64,000 bases of DNA from an uncultured Clostridium sp. (GCA_946565805.1 CAMNWO010000006.1:17723-81722); one strand, 5' to 3'; shown: positions 8,770 to 17,623, counted from the first letter of the stretch. Notes: generated from the sequence alone by a model not told the origin. Numbers and translations: made by a program.

Positions 8770-8848
8770 ACTGATACCTCCTTAGGTGTTTTGCACTATA
8801 AACATAATACCATAAATTAAAAATTAGGTCAATGGAAAGGAAAGAGAA

Positions 8849-10087
8849 ATGGAAAAAAGAGTTGTAATTACAGGATTAGGAGCTATTACTCCAATTGGAA
8901 AAAATGTAGAAGAAACCTGGAAAGGAATTAAAGAAAAGAAATGTGGAATTGATAAAATAACCTTATTTGATACCACAAATTATAAAACCACTTTAGCAGC
9001 AGAAGTCAAAAATTATGAATCAAGTGAACATTTTGACGCAAAGCAAGCCAAAAGATTAGACAGAAGTTCACAATTTGCTATGATTGCAGCAAGAGAAGCG
9101 ATGAAAGACAGTGGCATAACACAAGAAAATACTGATTTTGAAAGAATTGGTGTATTTGTAAGTTCTGGTATTGGAGGACTAAAAACCATTCAAGATCAAT
9201 GTGAAGTAAATTGTGTGAAAGGAAATAACAGAGTATCACCAATGTTTATTCCTATGTCTATTGCTAATATGCCAGCAGGAAACATTGCTATTGATGTGGG
9301 TGCAAAAGGAGAGTCTATTTCTATAGTAACAGCCTGTGCATCTTCAACACATGCTATAGGAGAAGCTTATAAAACGATAAAATATGGTTCAGAAGATGTC
9401 ATTTTAGCAGGGGGAACGGAAGCATCTATTTGTCGAGTAGGAATAGCAGGATTTGAAAATATGAAAGCCTTATCACAGGCAACTGATAAAAATAGAGCAA
9501 GTATTCCATTTGACAAAGAAAGAAGTGGATTTATCATGGGAGAAGGAGCAGGAGTACTTGTTTTAGAAGAATTAGAACATGCGAAGAAAAGAGGAGCTAA
9601 AATTTATGCAGAAGTGATTGGCTATGGGGCAACATCTGATGCTTATCATATTACTTCACCAGCACCAGAAGGAGAAGGTGGAGCAAGAGCCATGAAAAGA
9701 GCAATACAAGATGCGGGTATTCAACCAGAAGAAGTTAACTATATCAATGCCCACGGTACTTCAACTCATTTAAATGACTTATGTGAGACAATGGCAATTA
9801 AATCAGCTTTAGGAGAAGCTGCTAAAAAAGTAATGGTAAGTTCAACCAAAGGAAATATGGGACATTTATTAGGAGCAGCAGGTGGAGTAGAAGCGATTTT
9901 GTGCAGCAAAGCAATTGAAGAACAAATTGTTCCGCCAACAATTAATTATCAAGAAAAAGATGAAGAATGTGATTTGGATATTGTGCCAAATGAAATAAGA
10001 AAAGAAAAAGTTGATATAGTCATGTCAAATTCTTTAGGATTTGGAGGACATAACAGTAGTATTATTTTAAGAAACTATCAAAATTAA
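8849..10087 (+). CDS. fabF: 3-oxoacyl-[ACP] synthase II
   Basis: Condensing enzyme of fatty-acid elongation, 412 residues. The active-site Cys is in TACASSTHA near residue 164, the two His residues are in NAHGTSTHLND near 305 and KGNMGHLLGAAGG near 336, and GFGGHN is at the C-terminus. The ATG has GGAAAGGAAAG ahead of it. It is the only ketosynthase gene in this window; no fabH is seen. Confidence 0.96.
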   Translation: MEKRVVITGLGAITPIGKNVEETWKGIKEKKCGIDKITLFDTTNYKTTLAAEVKNYESSEHFDAKQAKRLDRSSQFAMIAAREAMKDSGITQENTDFERIGVFVSSGIGGLKTIQDQCEVNCVKGNNRVSPMFIPMSIANMPAGNIAIDVGAKGESISIVTACASSTHAIGEAYKTIKYGSEDVILAGGTEASICRVGIAGFENMKALSQATDKNRASIPFDKERSGFIMGEGAGVLVLEELEHAKKRGAKIYAEVIGYGATSDAYHITSPAPEGEGGARAMKRAIQDAGIQPEEVNYINAHGTSTHLNDLCETMAIKSALGEAAKKVMVSSTKGNMGHLLGAAGGVEAILCSKAIEEQIVPPTINYQEKDEECDLDIVPNEIRKEKVDIVMSNSLGFGGHNSSIILRNYQN

Positions 10088-10113
10088 TAGAATATAAGGA
10101 AGGAGCAAAAAAG

Positions 10114-10554
10114 ATGGAATATGAAAAAATCAAGCAATTAATGGAAGATATGGGAAATTCAAAATTAACAGCTATTGATATTGACTTTCCAGATGGTACT
10201 AAAATTAGTATGAAAAAAGAAGAAAAACAAGTAGTAGTAGAAAATGTACCAGCAAAAGAAATAGTAAAAATAGAAACAAATGAAATAAAAGAAACAAAAA
10301 TAGAAGAAAAAGTACAAGAGGGAAATATCGTAAAATCACCAATGGTAGGAACTTTTTATGGAAAACCTTCTCCTAATAGCGAGGCTTACGTAACAGTAGG
10401 ACAAAAAGTAAAAAAAGGAGATGTGCTTTGCATTATTGAAGCTATGAAATTGATGAATGAAATTGAATCTGAATTTGATGGTGAAGTAGTAGAAATTTTA
10501 GTAAAAGACGAAGAAACCGTAGAATATGGAAAACCATTATTTGTTATAAAATAA
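10114..10554 (+). CDS. accB: Biotin carboxyl carrier protein of acetyl-CoA carboxylase
   Basis: 146 residues. The C-terminal biotinyl domain has SPMVGTFYGKPSP near residue 72 and the biotinylation site EAMKLMNEIE near 110 (Lys of MKLM). A charged, flexible linker precedes it. AccB is the substrate of the BirA encoded upstream and swings biotin between AccC and AccAD. AAGGAGC precedes the ATG. Confidence 0.95.
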   Translation: MEYEKIKQLMEDMGNSKLTAIDIDFPDGTKISMKKEEKQVVVENVPAKEIVKIETNEIKETKIEEKVQEGNIVKSPMVGTFYGKPSPNSEAYVTVGQKVKKGDVLCIIEAMKLMNEIESEFDGEVVEILVKDEETVEYGKPLFVIK

Positions 10555-10556
10555 AG

Positions 10557-10588
10557 AACCGACGATTACTGTTACAAATCGTCGGCAT
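10557..10588 (-). terminator. Hairpin between accB and the second orphan gene
   Basis: CCGACGATT and its complement AATCGTCGG form a stem around an eight-base loop. A T-rich tract follows on the minus strand, so it fits the end of the minus-strand gene; on the plus strand no T-run follows. Confidence 0.6.
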
Positions 10589-10597
10589 GGAGGAGTA

Positions 10598-10867
10598 TTA
10601 GTCTGTAACAGAAACAAACACAAACTCTCCAATTGGTTCAATCTTTTCGATTTTTCGACCAGTAGCAGCCTTGAACACGTAAAAAATGGCAGCTTCAGAA
10701 AATTTATTCGGGATGCGAAGTTCTTTTTCCTGAAGTTCGTTACCATTGTCAATGGCCTGATGCATCAATTCCCGAGATAAGGTGCAAAATTCCAAATATT
10801 GGTCAGAAGGCAAAGTATCCTTCCAAACTTTTTGCTGTGCAACCAATTGATTGTAATCAACTTTCAT
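10598..10867 (-). CDS. Orphan 89-residue protein of unknown function, contains an in-frame CGG
   Basis: The start is the ATG at 10867-10865 (MKVDYNQL) with GGAGGT ahead of it. This is a second self-contained unit inserted backwards in the fatty-acid cluster, between accB and fabZ. No family is recognised. Codon 32 is CGG (TCT-CGG-G), and the frame continues for 57 more codons only if it is read as a triplet; a +1 shift stops two codons later. Codons such as CCG, CGC, GTG and CAG are frequent, unlike the flanking genes, which points to recent acquisition. Confidence 0.6.
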   Translation of the reverse strand: MKVDYNQLVAQQKVWKDTLPSDQYLEFCTLSRELMHQAIDNGNELQEKELRIPNKFSEAAIFYVFKAATGRKIEKIEPIGEFVFVSVTD

Positions 10868-10957
10868 AGTGAATACCTCCATAAGAAAAAATATTAAAGT
10901 AACATAATATAATTATAACATAAAATAAGCATAAAATCAAAGAAAGAAGTGAAAATA

Positions 10958-11380
10958 GTGTTAAATCAAGAACAAATAAAAGAAATTATACCACAAAGAG
11001 AGCCTTTTCTAATGATAGATGAAGTGGAAGAATATGTACCAGGACAAAGTGCAACAGCGTATAAATACGTAAAGGAAGAAGAATGGTATTTTAGAGGACA
11101 CTTTCCAGGAAATCCAATTATGCCAGGCGTATTGATTACAGAAAGTTTAGCACAAACAGGTGCAATTGCCATCCTAAGTTTAGAAGAAAATAAGGGAAAA
11201 AATGCTCTATTTGGTGGAATTGATAAAATGAAATTTAAAAAGATGGTTGTTCCAGGGGATAAACTAAAATTAGAAGTGAAAATTATCAAACAAAAAGGCC
11301 CTATTGGAGTAGGAGAAGCAATTGCAACAGTAGAAGATAAAGTAGTAGCAAGAGGAGAGCTTACATTTGCAGTTGTTTAA
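10958..11380 (+). CDS. fabZ: 3-hydroxyacyl-[ACP] dehydratase
   Basis: 140 residues of the hot-dog fold. The catalytic His is in HFPGNPIMPGV near residue 46 and the Glu in ESLAQTGA. GTG at 10958 gives the usual N-terminus (LNQEQIKEIIPQREPF); another GTG nine bases upstream is possible. The ribosome site is weak (AGAAGTGA). It removes water from 3-hydroxyacyl-ACP before FabI reduction. Confidence 0.93.
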   Translation: MLNQEQIKEIIPQREPFLMIDEVEEYVPGQSATAYKYVKEEEWYFRGHFPGNPIMPGVLITESLAQTGAIAILSLEENKGKNALFGGIDKMKFKKMVVPGDKLKLEVKIIKQKGPIGVGEAIATVEDKVVARGELTFAVV

Positions 11381-11387
11381 AACCGAA

Positions 11388-11544
11388 TGAGACAAGAGGA
11401 ACAGTCCTTTGAGACGGTGGGGACAGTCCTTTTGTGTCTCATTTGATTATTTTTATTATAACCAATATCAATATTGTATTTAATTTTAAATGAGACAGAA
11501 AAGGACTGTCCCCACCGTCTCAAAGGGCTGTTCCTCTTGTCTCA
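11388..11544. repeat. Inverted repeat, GAGAC / GGGGACAG type, between fabZ and accC
   Basis: Arms of about 57 bases (11388-11444 and 11488-11544) pair almost perfectly. Each contains two nested units with ACAGTCCTT cores and TGTCTC ends. The centre is AT-rich. It lies directly before the accC ribosome site. Confidence 0.9.
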
Positions 11545-11560
11545 AAAAGGAGAAAGAGCT

Positions 11561-12903
11561 ATGAATAAGATTTTAATTGCCAATCGAGGAGAAATAGCGG
11601 TACGTATTATAAGAGCATGTAAGGAAATGAATATAAAAACAGTGGCTGTTTATTCAGAAATGGACAAAGATGCCATGCACACACGTTTAGCAGATGAAGC
11701 AGTATGTATTCGGACCTGCAAATCCAGGAAAAAGTTATCTAAATATAAAAAATATCATAGAAGCTGCTAATATAACAGGAGCAGATAGCATTCATCCAGG
11801 ATTTGGGTTTTTATCAGAAAATAGTCAATTTGCTAAAATATGTCAAGAATCCAATATTAAATTTATAGGTCCATCTTACCGGAGTGATTGAAAAAATGGG
11901 AAATAAGTCCAATGCGAAAGAAATGATGAAATCAGCAGGAGTACCAGTTATACCTGGTTCAGATGGAAGTATAAAAGGATTAAAAGATGCTATTAAAATA
12001 GCGAATAAAATAGGATATCCTGTTATGTTAAAAGCAGCAGCTGGAGGTGGCGGAAAAGGGATCCGAATTGTGAATTCTGCAGAAGAATTAGAAAGCAATT
12101 ACAATATTGTAAAACAAGAAGCAAAAGTATCTTTTAATGATGATGAAATCTACATTGAAAAATTTGTGAAAAATCCAAGACATGTTGAAATCCAAATTTT
12201 AGCAGATGAACATGGAAATGTGATTCATTTAGGAGAAAGAGACTGTTCGATACAACGTAGAAATCAAAAAGTGATTGAAGAAACTCCCTCTACAGCAATT
12301 GATGAAAAGTTAAGAAATAAAATGGGAGAAGCAGCTATAAAAGCAGCAAAAGTAGCAGGATATACAAGTTGTGGAACCATTGAATTTTTAGTAGACAGTG
12401 ATAAGAATTTTTATTTCATGGAAATGAACACAAGAATTCAAGTAGAACATCCTATCACAGAAGAAAGAACTGGTATTGACATTGTAAAAGCACAAATTAA
12501 AATAGCAGGAGGAGAGCCATTAAAAATAAAACAAAAAAATGTTATCTTTAGAGGACACAGTATTGAATGTAGGATTAATGCAGAAAATCCAAGTAAAAAT
12601 TTTATGCCATGTCCAGGAACCATAACAGGATTAAATTTACCAGGAGGAAATGGTGTAAGAATCGATACATCTATTTATGAAGGATATACAATTCCACCAT
12701 CTTATGACTCTATGATAGCTAAAATTATTACACATGGAGATACCAGAAATGAAGCTATTAGTAAAATGAAAAGAGCTTTAGAGGAAACCGTGATAGAGGG
12801 AGTAGACACTAATATAGATTTCTTATTTAAAATTATAAAAAATCCTAACTTCATTCGAGGAAACTTTGACACCTCTTTTATCGAAAAAGAGATTTTGAAA
12901 TAA
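11561..12903 (+). CDS. accC: Biotin carboxylase of acetyl-CoA carboxylase, read through two CGG +1 sites
   Basis: Carboxylates the biotin of AccB using ATP and bicarbonate. The N-terminus [19 protein letters not shown], the glycine-rich loop [14 protein letters not shown], the [12 protein letters not shown] segment and [12 protein letters not shown] are all present; 446 residues, a normal length. Triplet reading breaks twice. At ATT-CGG-A (11711) skipping C gives the conserved [13 protein letters not shown]. At TAC-CGG-A (11880) skipping C gives [17 protein letters not shown]. Without both shifts only about 70 residues would be made. AAAGGAG precedes ATG 11561. Confidence 0.93.
11711..11714 (+). 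other. CGGA +1 recoding site 1 in accC
   Basis: Codon before is ATT. Skipping C restores Gly of CIGPA, conserved in biotin carboxylases. Confidence 0.85.
11880..11883 (+). other. CGGA +1 recoding site 2 in accC
   Basis: Codon before is TAC. Skipping C gives Gly followed by VIEKMGNK; triplet reading gives RSD and a stop. Confidence 0.85.
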
Positions 12904-12933
12904 GCAATGATTTTGGGGACGGAGGAAAAAATC

Positions 12934-13770
12934 ATGATAGTAGATAAAATCAAAAAAAGAGAGCCAACGGCTAAACGAACTGAAAATCAAGTTGATATCC
13001 AAGTTGGAAAATGGGTAAAATGTAGCAAATGTAAAGAAATATTGTATAAAGAAACCGTAAGAGCTAATAGTAGTATTTGTCCTAATTGTGGTTCTTACTT
13101 TAGAATGCATATCAATAAAAGACTAGAAAGTATCATAGATGAAGGAACTTATGAAAAATTTGACTTGAATATTGATACAACCAATCCTCTGGGATTAGAG
13201 GACTATCCAAGAAAAATAAAAGGATTAAGAGAAAAAACAGGAATTCAAGAAGCTGTAAGTTGTGGAACAGGAAAAATTCATGGAGAAAAAGTAGTAATTT
13301 GTGTTATGGACAGTGGATTTCTAATGGGAAGTATGGGAGTTGTAGTAGGAGAAAAAATCACCTATGCTATGGAAAAAGCAATTGAATTAAAACTTCCTAT
13401 CATCCTATTTTGCGTTTCTGGTGGTGCAAGAATGCAAGAAGGAATTATATCTTTAATGCAAATGGCAAAAACGACATCAGCTATTTCTAAGTTAAATGAA
13501 GCTGGGATATTATATATATCCATTTTAACAGATCCAACTTATGGTGGCGTTACGGCGTCTTTCGCTAGTATAGCAGATATCGTATTAGCAGAACCAGGAG
13601 CTATGATAGGATTTGCAGGACAAAGAGTAATTGAGCAAACAATTGGAGAAAAATTGCCAGAAGGTTTTCAAACTGCTGAATTTTTATTAGAACATGGTTT
13701 TATTGACAAAATAGTAGATAGAAAAGAAATGAAAAATACAATACATCAGCTAATTTGTTACCACAAATGA
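12934..13770 (+). CDS. accD: Acetyl-CoA carboxylase carboxyltransferase subunit beta
   Basis: 278 residues. An N-terminal zinc ribbon (CSKC, then CPNC 15 residues on) precedes the crotonase-like carboxyltransferase domain with SGGARMQEG near residue 160 and GGVTASFA near 195. GGAGG before ATG 12934 decides the start; the open frame begins 27 bases earlier. No in-frame CGG occurs. The stop TGA lies inside a repeat unit. Confidence 0.95.
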   Translation: MIVDKIKKREPTAKRTENQVDIQVGKWVKCSKCKEILYKETVRANSSICPNCGSYFRMHINKRLESIIDEGTYEKFDLNIDTTNPLGLEDYPRKIKGLREKTGIQEAVSCGTGKIHGEKVVICVMDSGFLMGSMGVVVGEKITYAMEKAIELKLPIILFCVSGGARMQEGIISLMQMAKTTSAISKLNEAGILYISILTDPTYGGVTASFASIADIVLAEPGAMIGFAGQRVIEQTIGEKLPEGFQTAEFLLEHGFIDKIVDRKEMKNTIHQLICYHK

Positions 13771-13801
13771 GACATGAGGGACAGTCCTTAAATGTCTCAA
13801 A
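13768..13801. repeat. Solo GAGAC / GGGACAG repeat unit
   Basis: A single short palindrome from TGAGACAT to ATGTCTCA with a GGGACAG core. It supplies the TGA stop of accD. Confidence 0.75.
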
Positions 13802-13840
13802 AAGACATCCACTAATTAGCATTGGAAAGGAGTAATTAAA

Positions 13841-14651
13841 ATGCAAAAGTTGACAGCTTGGCAAAAAGTAGAGATAGCAAGAAATCCAAAAAGAAAAACA
13901 GCATTGGATTACATTGAAGAAATATTTGACAATTTCATAGAATTACATGGTGATAGAAATTTTAAAGATGATAAATCTATTGTATGCGGTTTGGGTAAAA
14001 TAGGAAAACAAAATTATACGATAATAGCAGAACAAAAAGGAAGAACTACCAAAGAAAATATCGAGAGAAATTTTGGAATGCCAAATCCAGAAGCTTATCG
14101 AAAAGGAATTCGATTTATGAAACAGGCAGAAAAATTTAATCGACCAGTTATTACATTTATTGATACAAAGGGTGCTTATCCAGGAATTGGAGCTGAAGAA
14201 AGAGGACAACGGAGAAGCTATTGCAAGTTCTATGTTGGAGCTTAGTAAATTGACAGTACCAGTAATTAGCATCATTATTGGAGAAGGCTCTAGTGGAGGG
14301 GCATTAGCATTAGGTGTTGGAAATAAAGTAATAATGTTAGAAAATGCTATTTATTCTATTTTATCGCCAGAAGGATATGCAAGTATCTTATGGAAAGATT
14401 CGTCACGAACGAAAGAGGCTGCTGAAAAAATGAAGTTGACAGCCAAGGATTTATATGAATTAAAAATAATTGACAAGATTATAAAAGAACCTCAAAACGA
14501 GGAGGAACAATGTTTTTTGAAGATAGCTAAGAGCTTGAAAAGAGAGATACAAAAAACAATAGAGGAAATGAAAGAGATGAGCCCAGAACAGATTAAAGAG
14601 GAGAGATATCAAAAGTTTAGAAATATGGGAGAATATAAATTTATAAAATAA
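13841..14651 (+). CDS. accA: Acetyl-CoA carboxylase carboxyltransferase subunit alpha, read through one CGG +1 site
   Basis: 269 residues that complete the carboxyltransferase with Acc[14 protein letters not shown] near residue 28, [16 protein letters not shown] near 108, [12 protein letters not shown] near 147 and [13 protein letters not shown] are characteristic. The frame breaks at CAA-CGG-A (14210): skipping C gives the invariant ERGQGEAIA, while triplet reading ends 11 codons on. AAAGGAG precedes the ATG. Confidence 0.93.
14210..14213 (+). other. CGGA +1 recoding site in accA
   Basis: Codon before is CAA. Skipping C gives the strictly conserved Gly of RGQGEAIA. Confidence 0.88.
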
Positions 14652-14683
14652 TAAATCACAAGATAGAATTGGAGGAAAGAAGA

Positions 14684-15457
14684 ATGTTATTAGAGGGAAA
14701 GAAAATTTTAATTATGGGAATTAGAAATAAGTGGAGTATTGCATTTGGAATTGCAAAATCAGCTTATGAAAATGGAGCAAAGCTAATATTTACTTATATG
14801 GGAGAAGAAAATAAAGAAAGGATAGAAGCTTTAATCGCTGAATTCGAAGGAAGTAAGGCTTATGTTTTAGATGGAGCTTCTGAAGATGAAAAAGTAAGAG
14901 AAACTTTTACAAAAATCAAGGAAGAAAATGGAAAAGTAGATGGAATTGTACATGCCATTGCACATGCTAACACCGAAGAATTACACAACGATTTTATTTT
15001 TACAAGTAAAGAAGGATTTTCTCATGCTTGTGATGTAAGTAGTTATTCTTTTGTATTGGCTACTAGAATGGCGAAAGAATTGGAGCTATTAAATGAAAAA
15101 GCAAGTTTAGTAACTTTGACATATCATGGCTCTACAAAAGTAATTGATAATTACAATGTAATGGGAGTAGCAAAAGCGGCGCTAGAAGCAAGTGTTAGAT
15201 ATTTAGCAGAAAATTTAGGAAGAGAAGAGATGAGAGTAAATGCTGTTTCAGCAGGACCAATTAAAACTTTATCAGCAAAAGGAATTAAAGATTTTAGTAG
15301 TGTTTTAACTGTCATTGAAGAAAAAGCACCATTACATAAAAATGTGACTACAACGCAAGTAGGAGATGTTACAACATTCTTATTAAGCTCTATGTCAGAT
15401 TGTATTACTGGTCAAGTGGTTTATGCAGATAATGGTTATAACATTATAGGAATTTAA
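14684..15457 (+). CDS. fabI: Enoyl-[ACP] reductase, FabI type
   Basis: 257 residues. The family-specific GIRNKWSIAFGIAKS is near residue 13 and the Tyr-x6-Lys pair is in YNVMGVAK near 160; TGQVVYADNGYNI closes the domain. It catalyses the last reduction of each elongation cycle with NADH or NADPH and is the target of triclosan-type inhibitors in other bacteria. GGAGG before ATG 14684 sets the start. Last gene of the cluster. Confidence 0.94.
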   Translation: MLLEGKKILIMGIRNKWSIAFGIAKSAYENGAKLIFTYMGEENKERIEALIAEFEGSKAYVLDGASEDEKVRETFTKIKEENGKVDGIVHAIAHANTEELHNDFIFTSKEGFSHACDVSSYSFVLATRMAKELELLNEKASLVTLTYHGSTKVIDNYNVMGVAKAALEASVRYLAENLGREEMRVNAVSAGPIKTLSAKGIKDFSSVLTVIEEKAPLHKNVTTTQVGDVTTFLLSSMSDCITGQVVYADNGYNIIGI

Positions 15458-15540
15458 TTATATTAATATTAGTAGGTCATGCACTTTTCATTTTTCAAAA
15501 CATATAATGGCATTATATGGAAAATGGAGGTGCATTTATA

Positions 15541-16251
15541 TTGTTATCAATTTGCATGACAGGAATACTAGGATTTTTAGAATTTCTAAAATCAGCTGTA
15601 TTTGTCGTCCGGATATATACAAGGAGGAAATCTGTTTCCTGAGCCATTAACGGCTGAAGAAGAAAGAAATTGCTTAGAACAGATGGCAAAAGGAGACGAA
15701 GAAGCAAGAAATATTTTAATTGAAAGAAACTTAAGATTAGTTGCCCACGTGGCAAAAAAATATAGTACTACAAAAGTAGATCAAGATGATTTAATTTCCA
15801 TTGGAACAGTTGGGTTAATTAAAGGAATTAATAGTTTTAAAGTGGAAAAAGGAGCTAGATTATCTACTTATGTATCACGTTGTATTGATAATGAAATATT
15901 AATGCATTTAAGAGCTACTAAAAAGCTTGGAGCAGAAGTGTACTTAAATGAACCAATTGGAAAAGATAAAGATGATAATGTAGTGACTCTGCAAGAGATT
16001 TTAGAAAATAGTGAAAGAAACATCGAAGATGAAGTGGATATAAAAATGAAAATTAAGTTATTAGGGCAAAAGATGAAAGAGCTCTTAAAAGATAGAGAAA
16101 GAACGATTTTAGAGTTACGATTTGGACTTCGGCCGGGCATAAGCCGAAAACACAAAATGAGATAGCTAGTATGATGGGAATTTCCCGTTCTTATGTGTCT
16201 AGAATTGAAACCAAAGCAATTGATAAATTGGCTCAAGAAATTAAAGAATGA
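15541..16251 (+). CDS. sigK: Sporulation sigma factor K precursor, read through three CGG +1 sites
   Basis: Sigma-70 family factor of the late mother cell. A hydrophobic pro-sequence of about 23 residues precedes GYIQGGNLFPEPL, the form seen in pro-sigma-K; region 2 (NLRLVAHVAKKY, DLISIGTVGLIKGI, STYVSRCIDNEILMHLR) and region 4 (EIASMMGISRSYVSRIE) follow. It is 235 residues only if three C bases are skipped: GTC-CGG-A (15610), CTT-CGG-C (16130) and the adjoining GGC-CGG-G (16134). These give VVGYIQGG and FGLGGHKPKTQNEIA. TTG 15541 follows GGAGG; an in-frame ATG at 15517 is possible. A CATATAAT at 15501-15508 may be a sigma-E-type -10. The gene encoding SpoIVB, which triggers sigma-K processing, is also in this window. 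Confidence 0.9.
15610..15613 (+). other. CGGA +1 recoding site 1 in sigK
   Basis: Codon before is GTC. Skipping C gives Gly then YIQGG. By alignment with Bacillus pro-sigma-K it sits at the pro-sequence/mature junction. Confidence 0.8.
16130..16133 (+). other. CGGC +1 recoding site 2 in sigK, first of a tandem pair
   Basis: Codon before is CTT. Skipping C gives GGC (Gly), after which the very next codon is again CGG. Confidence 0.85.
16134..16137 (+). other. CGGG +1 recoding site 3 in sigK, second of a tandem pair
   Basis: Codon before is the shifted GGC. Skipping C gives GGG, then HKPKTQNEIA, the conserved start of region 4. With only one shift the frame meets TAA two codons on. Confidence 0.85.
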
Positions 16252-16253
16252 AA

Positions 16254-16293
16254 AATGAAAAAGACCTTTTAAATAGGTCTTTTTCATTTTTAG
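16254..16293 (+). terminator. Rho-independent terminator of sigK
   Basis: AAAAAGACC pairs with GGTCTTTTT around an eight-base loop, followed by CATTTTT. Confidence 0.8.
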
Positions 16294-16423
16294 CTAGTAC
16301 AATTGAGAGTGAGTAAATTGTTAAGAAATTGTAAAAAAAATATAAGTATGAATATATAGACATAATTTTTGTTTTATTGATAAAATCTCATTAGAAAATT
16401 AAATAAGAAAGGACGAACTAAAT

Positions 16424-17593
16424 ATGAAATACAAAGGAAAAAAAGGAATCACATTAATCGCTTTAGTAATCACAATTATTATTTTATTAATTTTAGCAGG
16501 AGTAAGTATAGCGACTTTGACAGGACAAAATGGATTGTTAGGCAAAGCCAATACAGCTAAAATAGAGACAAAAAAAGCTAGTGCTAAAGAGAAGGTACAA
16601 CTAGCGGTGATGGGAAGTTTAGACAACACTGGTGAGATTAATAATAATGAGCTAAAAACAAATTTAAATAAGGTAGAAGGTATTGATAAAAATACGATAC
16701 CAGAAACAATAACCGATGATATCTATCCCTTTACAGTAACAATAGATGGATATGAAATACAGATAGATAAAAATGGGAGAGTAACAATAATTGGAGAAAA
16801 TCCAGGAGGAGAAACAACAGATCCAGCAGATAAAGAAACATCAGCAAAAGATGTACTTATAACAAATCCACAAGCAGGGGATGAAGTTGGTAAAAGTCCA
16901 TATGTAAAATATAATGAATTGCTTTGTAGAGTTTTATATAATGATAAATCACATGGAATTCAGATTATAACAGTTAACAATATCGAAGATGTATATTTAG
17001 GTAATAAAGATACTATGGTTGGTGCATTGGATTTTACTTATAGTGGAAAAGCTACTATAAACAATGATTTTAAAAAAGCAGCAGCATCCTATAATAATGT
17101 AATAAATAATTTAAACAATAAGGCAAAATCACATATGGATAAGAATGGAATATCCACAGATGCAAGATGTTTAGGAAGTGCTCCAATTTTGACCAGCGAT
17201 TCTAAATTTGAGGATGACACAGCAAATTTCTTTTCTGGTAGTCAGAATTATCTAACTACTTATAGCTGGAATAATAAATTTAAACAGGACGATACAAACT
17301 ATTTAGAAGATGTAAATCAATTAAATAGTCTAGGATTAAACGTAAGTTCTGGATATACATGGTTAGCATCTCGTCTGGTGCTTGAGCGACCAGCGTGGAC
17401 ACAAGGGTGCGTAAGGTGGATATTTTCGAGTGGGTCTACGAACGATTTTTCATTATGGATTGTGCGTGATAAGGGAGATGTTGACTACGGAGTTGATTAT
17501 GCTCGAGGCTTCCGCCCTGTTTTCCTTTTACCATCTAATGTTGTTATAAAAGAAGGAAAAGGGAGCCTAGAAGAACCATACATTATAGATTAA
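16424..17593 (+). CDS. Pilin-like protein with a hypervariable-type lectin-fold C-terminus
   Basis: 389 residues. The N-terminus GKKGITLIALVITIIILLILAG is a type IV prepilin-like leader and hydrophobic helix (no Glu at position 5). The middle is acidic and lysine-rich, probably exposed on the surface. The C-terminal 60 residues contain WLASRL, VRW, WIVRDKG and RGFRPVFLLPSNVV, the pattern of C-type-lectin-like variable domains. From about 17351 to 17526 base composition and codon use change sharply (CTG, GAG, GCG, TGC, CGC, few adenines), as expected for a diversity-generating-retroelement variable repeat. No reverse transcriptase is in the window. AGAAAGGA lies ahead of the ATG. Confidence 0.75.
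   Translation: MKYKGKKGITLIALVITIIILLILAGVSIATLTGQNGLLGKANTAKIETKKASAKEKVQLAVMGSLDNTGEINNNELKTNLNKVEGIDKNTIPETITDDIYPFTVTIDGYEIQIDKNGRVTIIGENPGGETTDPADKETSAKDVLITNPQAGDEVGKSPYVKYNELLCRVLYNDKSHGIQIITVNNIEDVYLGNKDTMVGALDFTYSGKATINNDFKKAAASYNNVINNLNNKAKSHMDKNGISTDARCLGSAPILTSDSKFEDDTANFFSGSQNYLTTYSWNNKFKQDDTNYLEDVNQLNSLGLNVSSGYTWLASRLVLERPAWTQGCVRWIFSSGSTNDFSLWIVRDKGDVDYGVDYARGFRPVFLLPSNVVIKEGKGSLEEPYIID
17351..17526 (+). repeat. Candidate variable repeat of a diversity-generating retroelement
   Basis: The C-terminal coding segment of the pilin-like gene is adenine-poor and codes for the WLASR...RGFRPV block. The template repeat and reverse transcriptase would have to lie outside the window, so this is an inference from composition and domain type. 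Confidence 0.45.
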
Positions 17594-17623
17594 GTAGTTT
17601 TAAATTAGTAGGAGATATTTGAA

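Noticed and set aside
14160..14651. Internal ORFs after each CGG as separate proteins with their own starts
   Set aside because: They lack ribosome sites, start in the middle of folded domains and are simply the second halves of known proteins.
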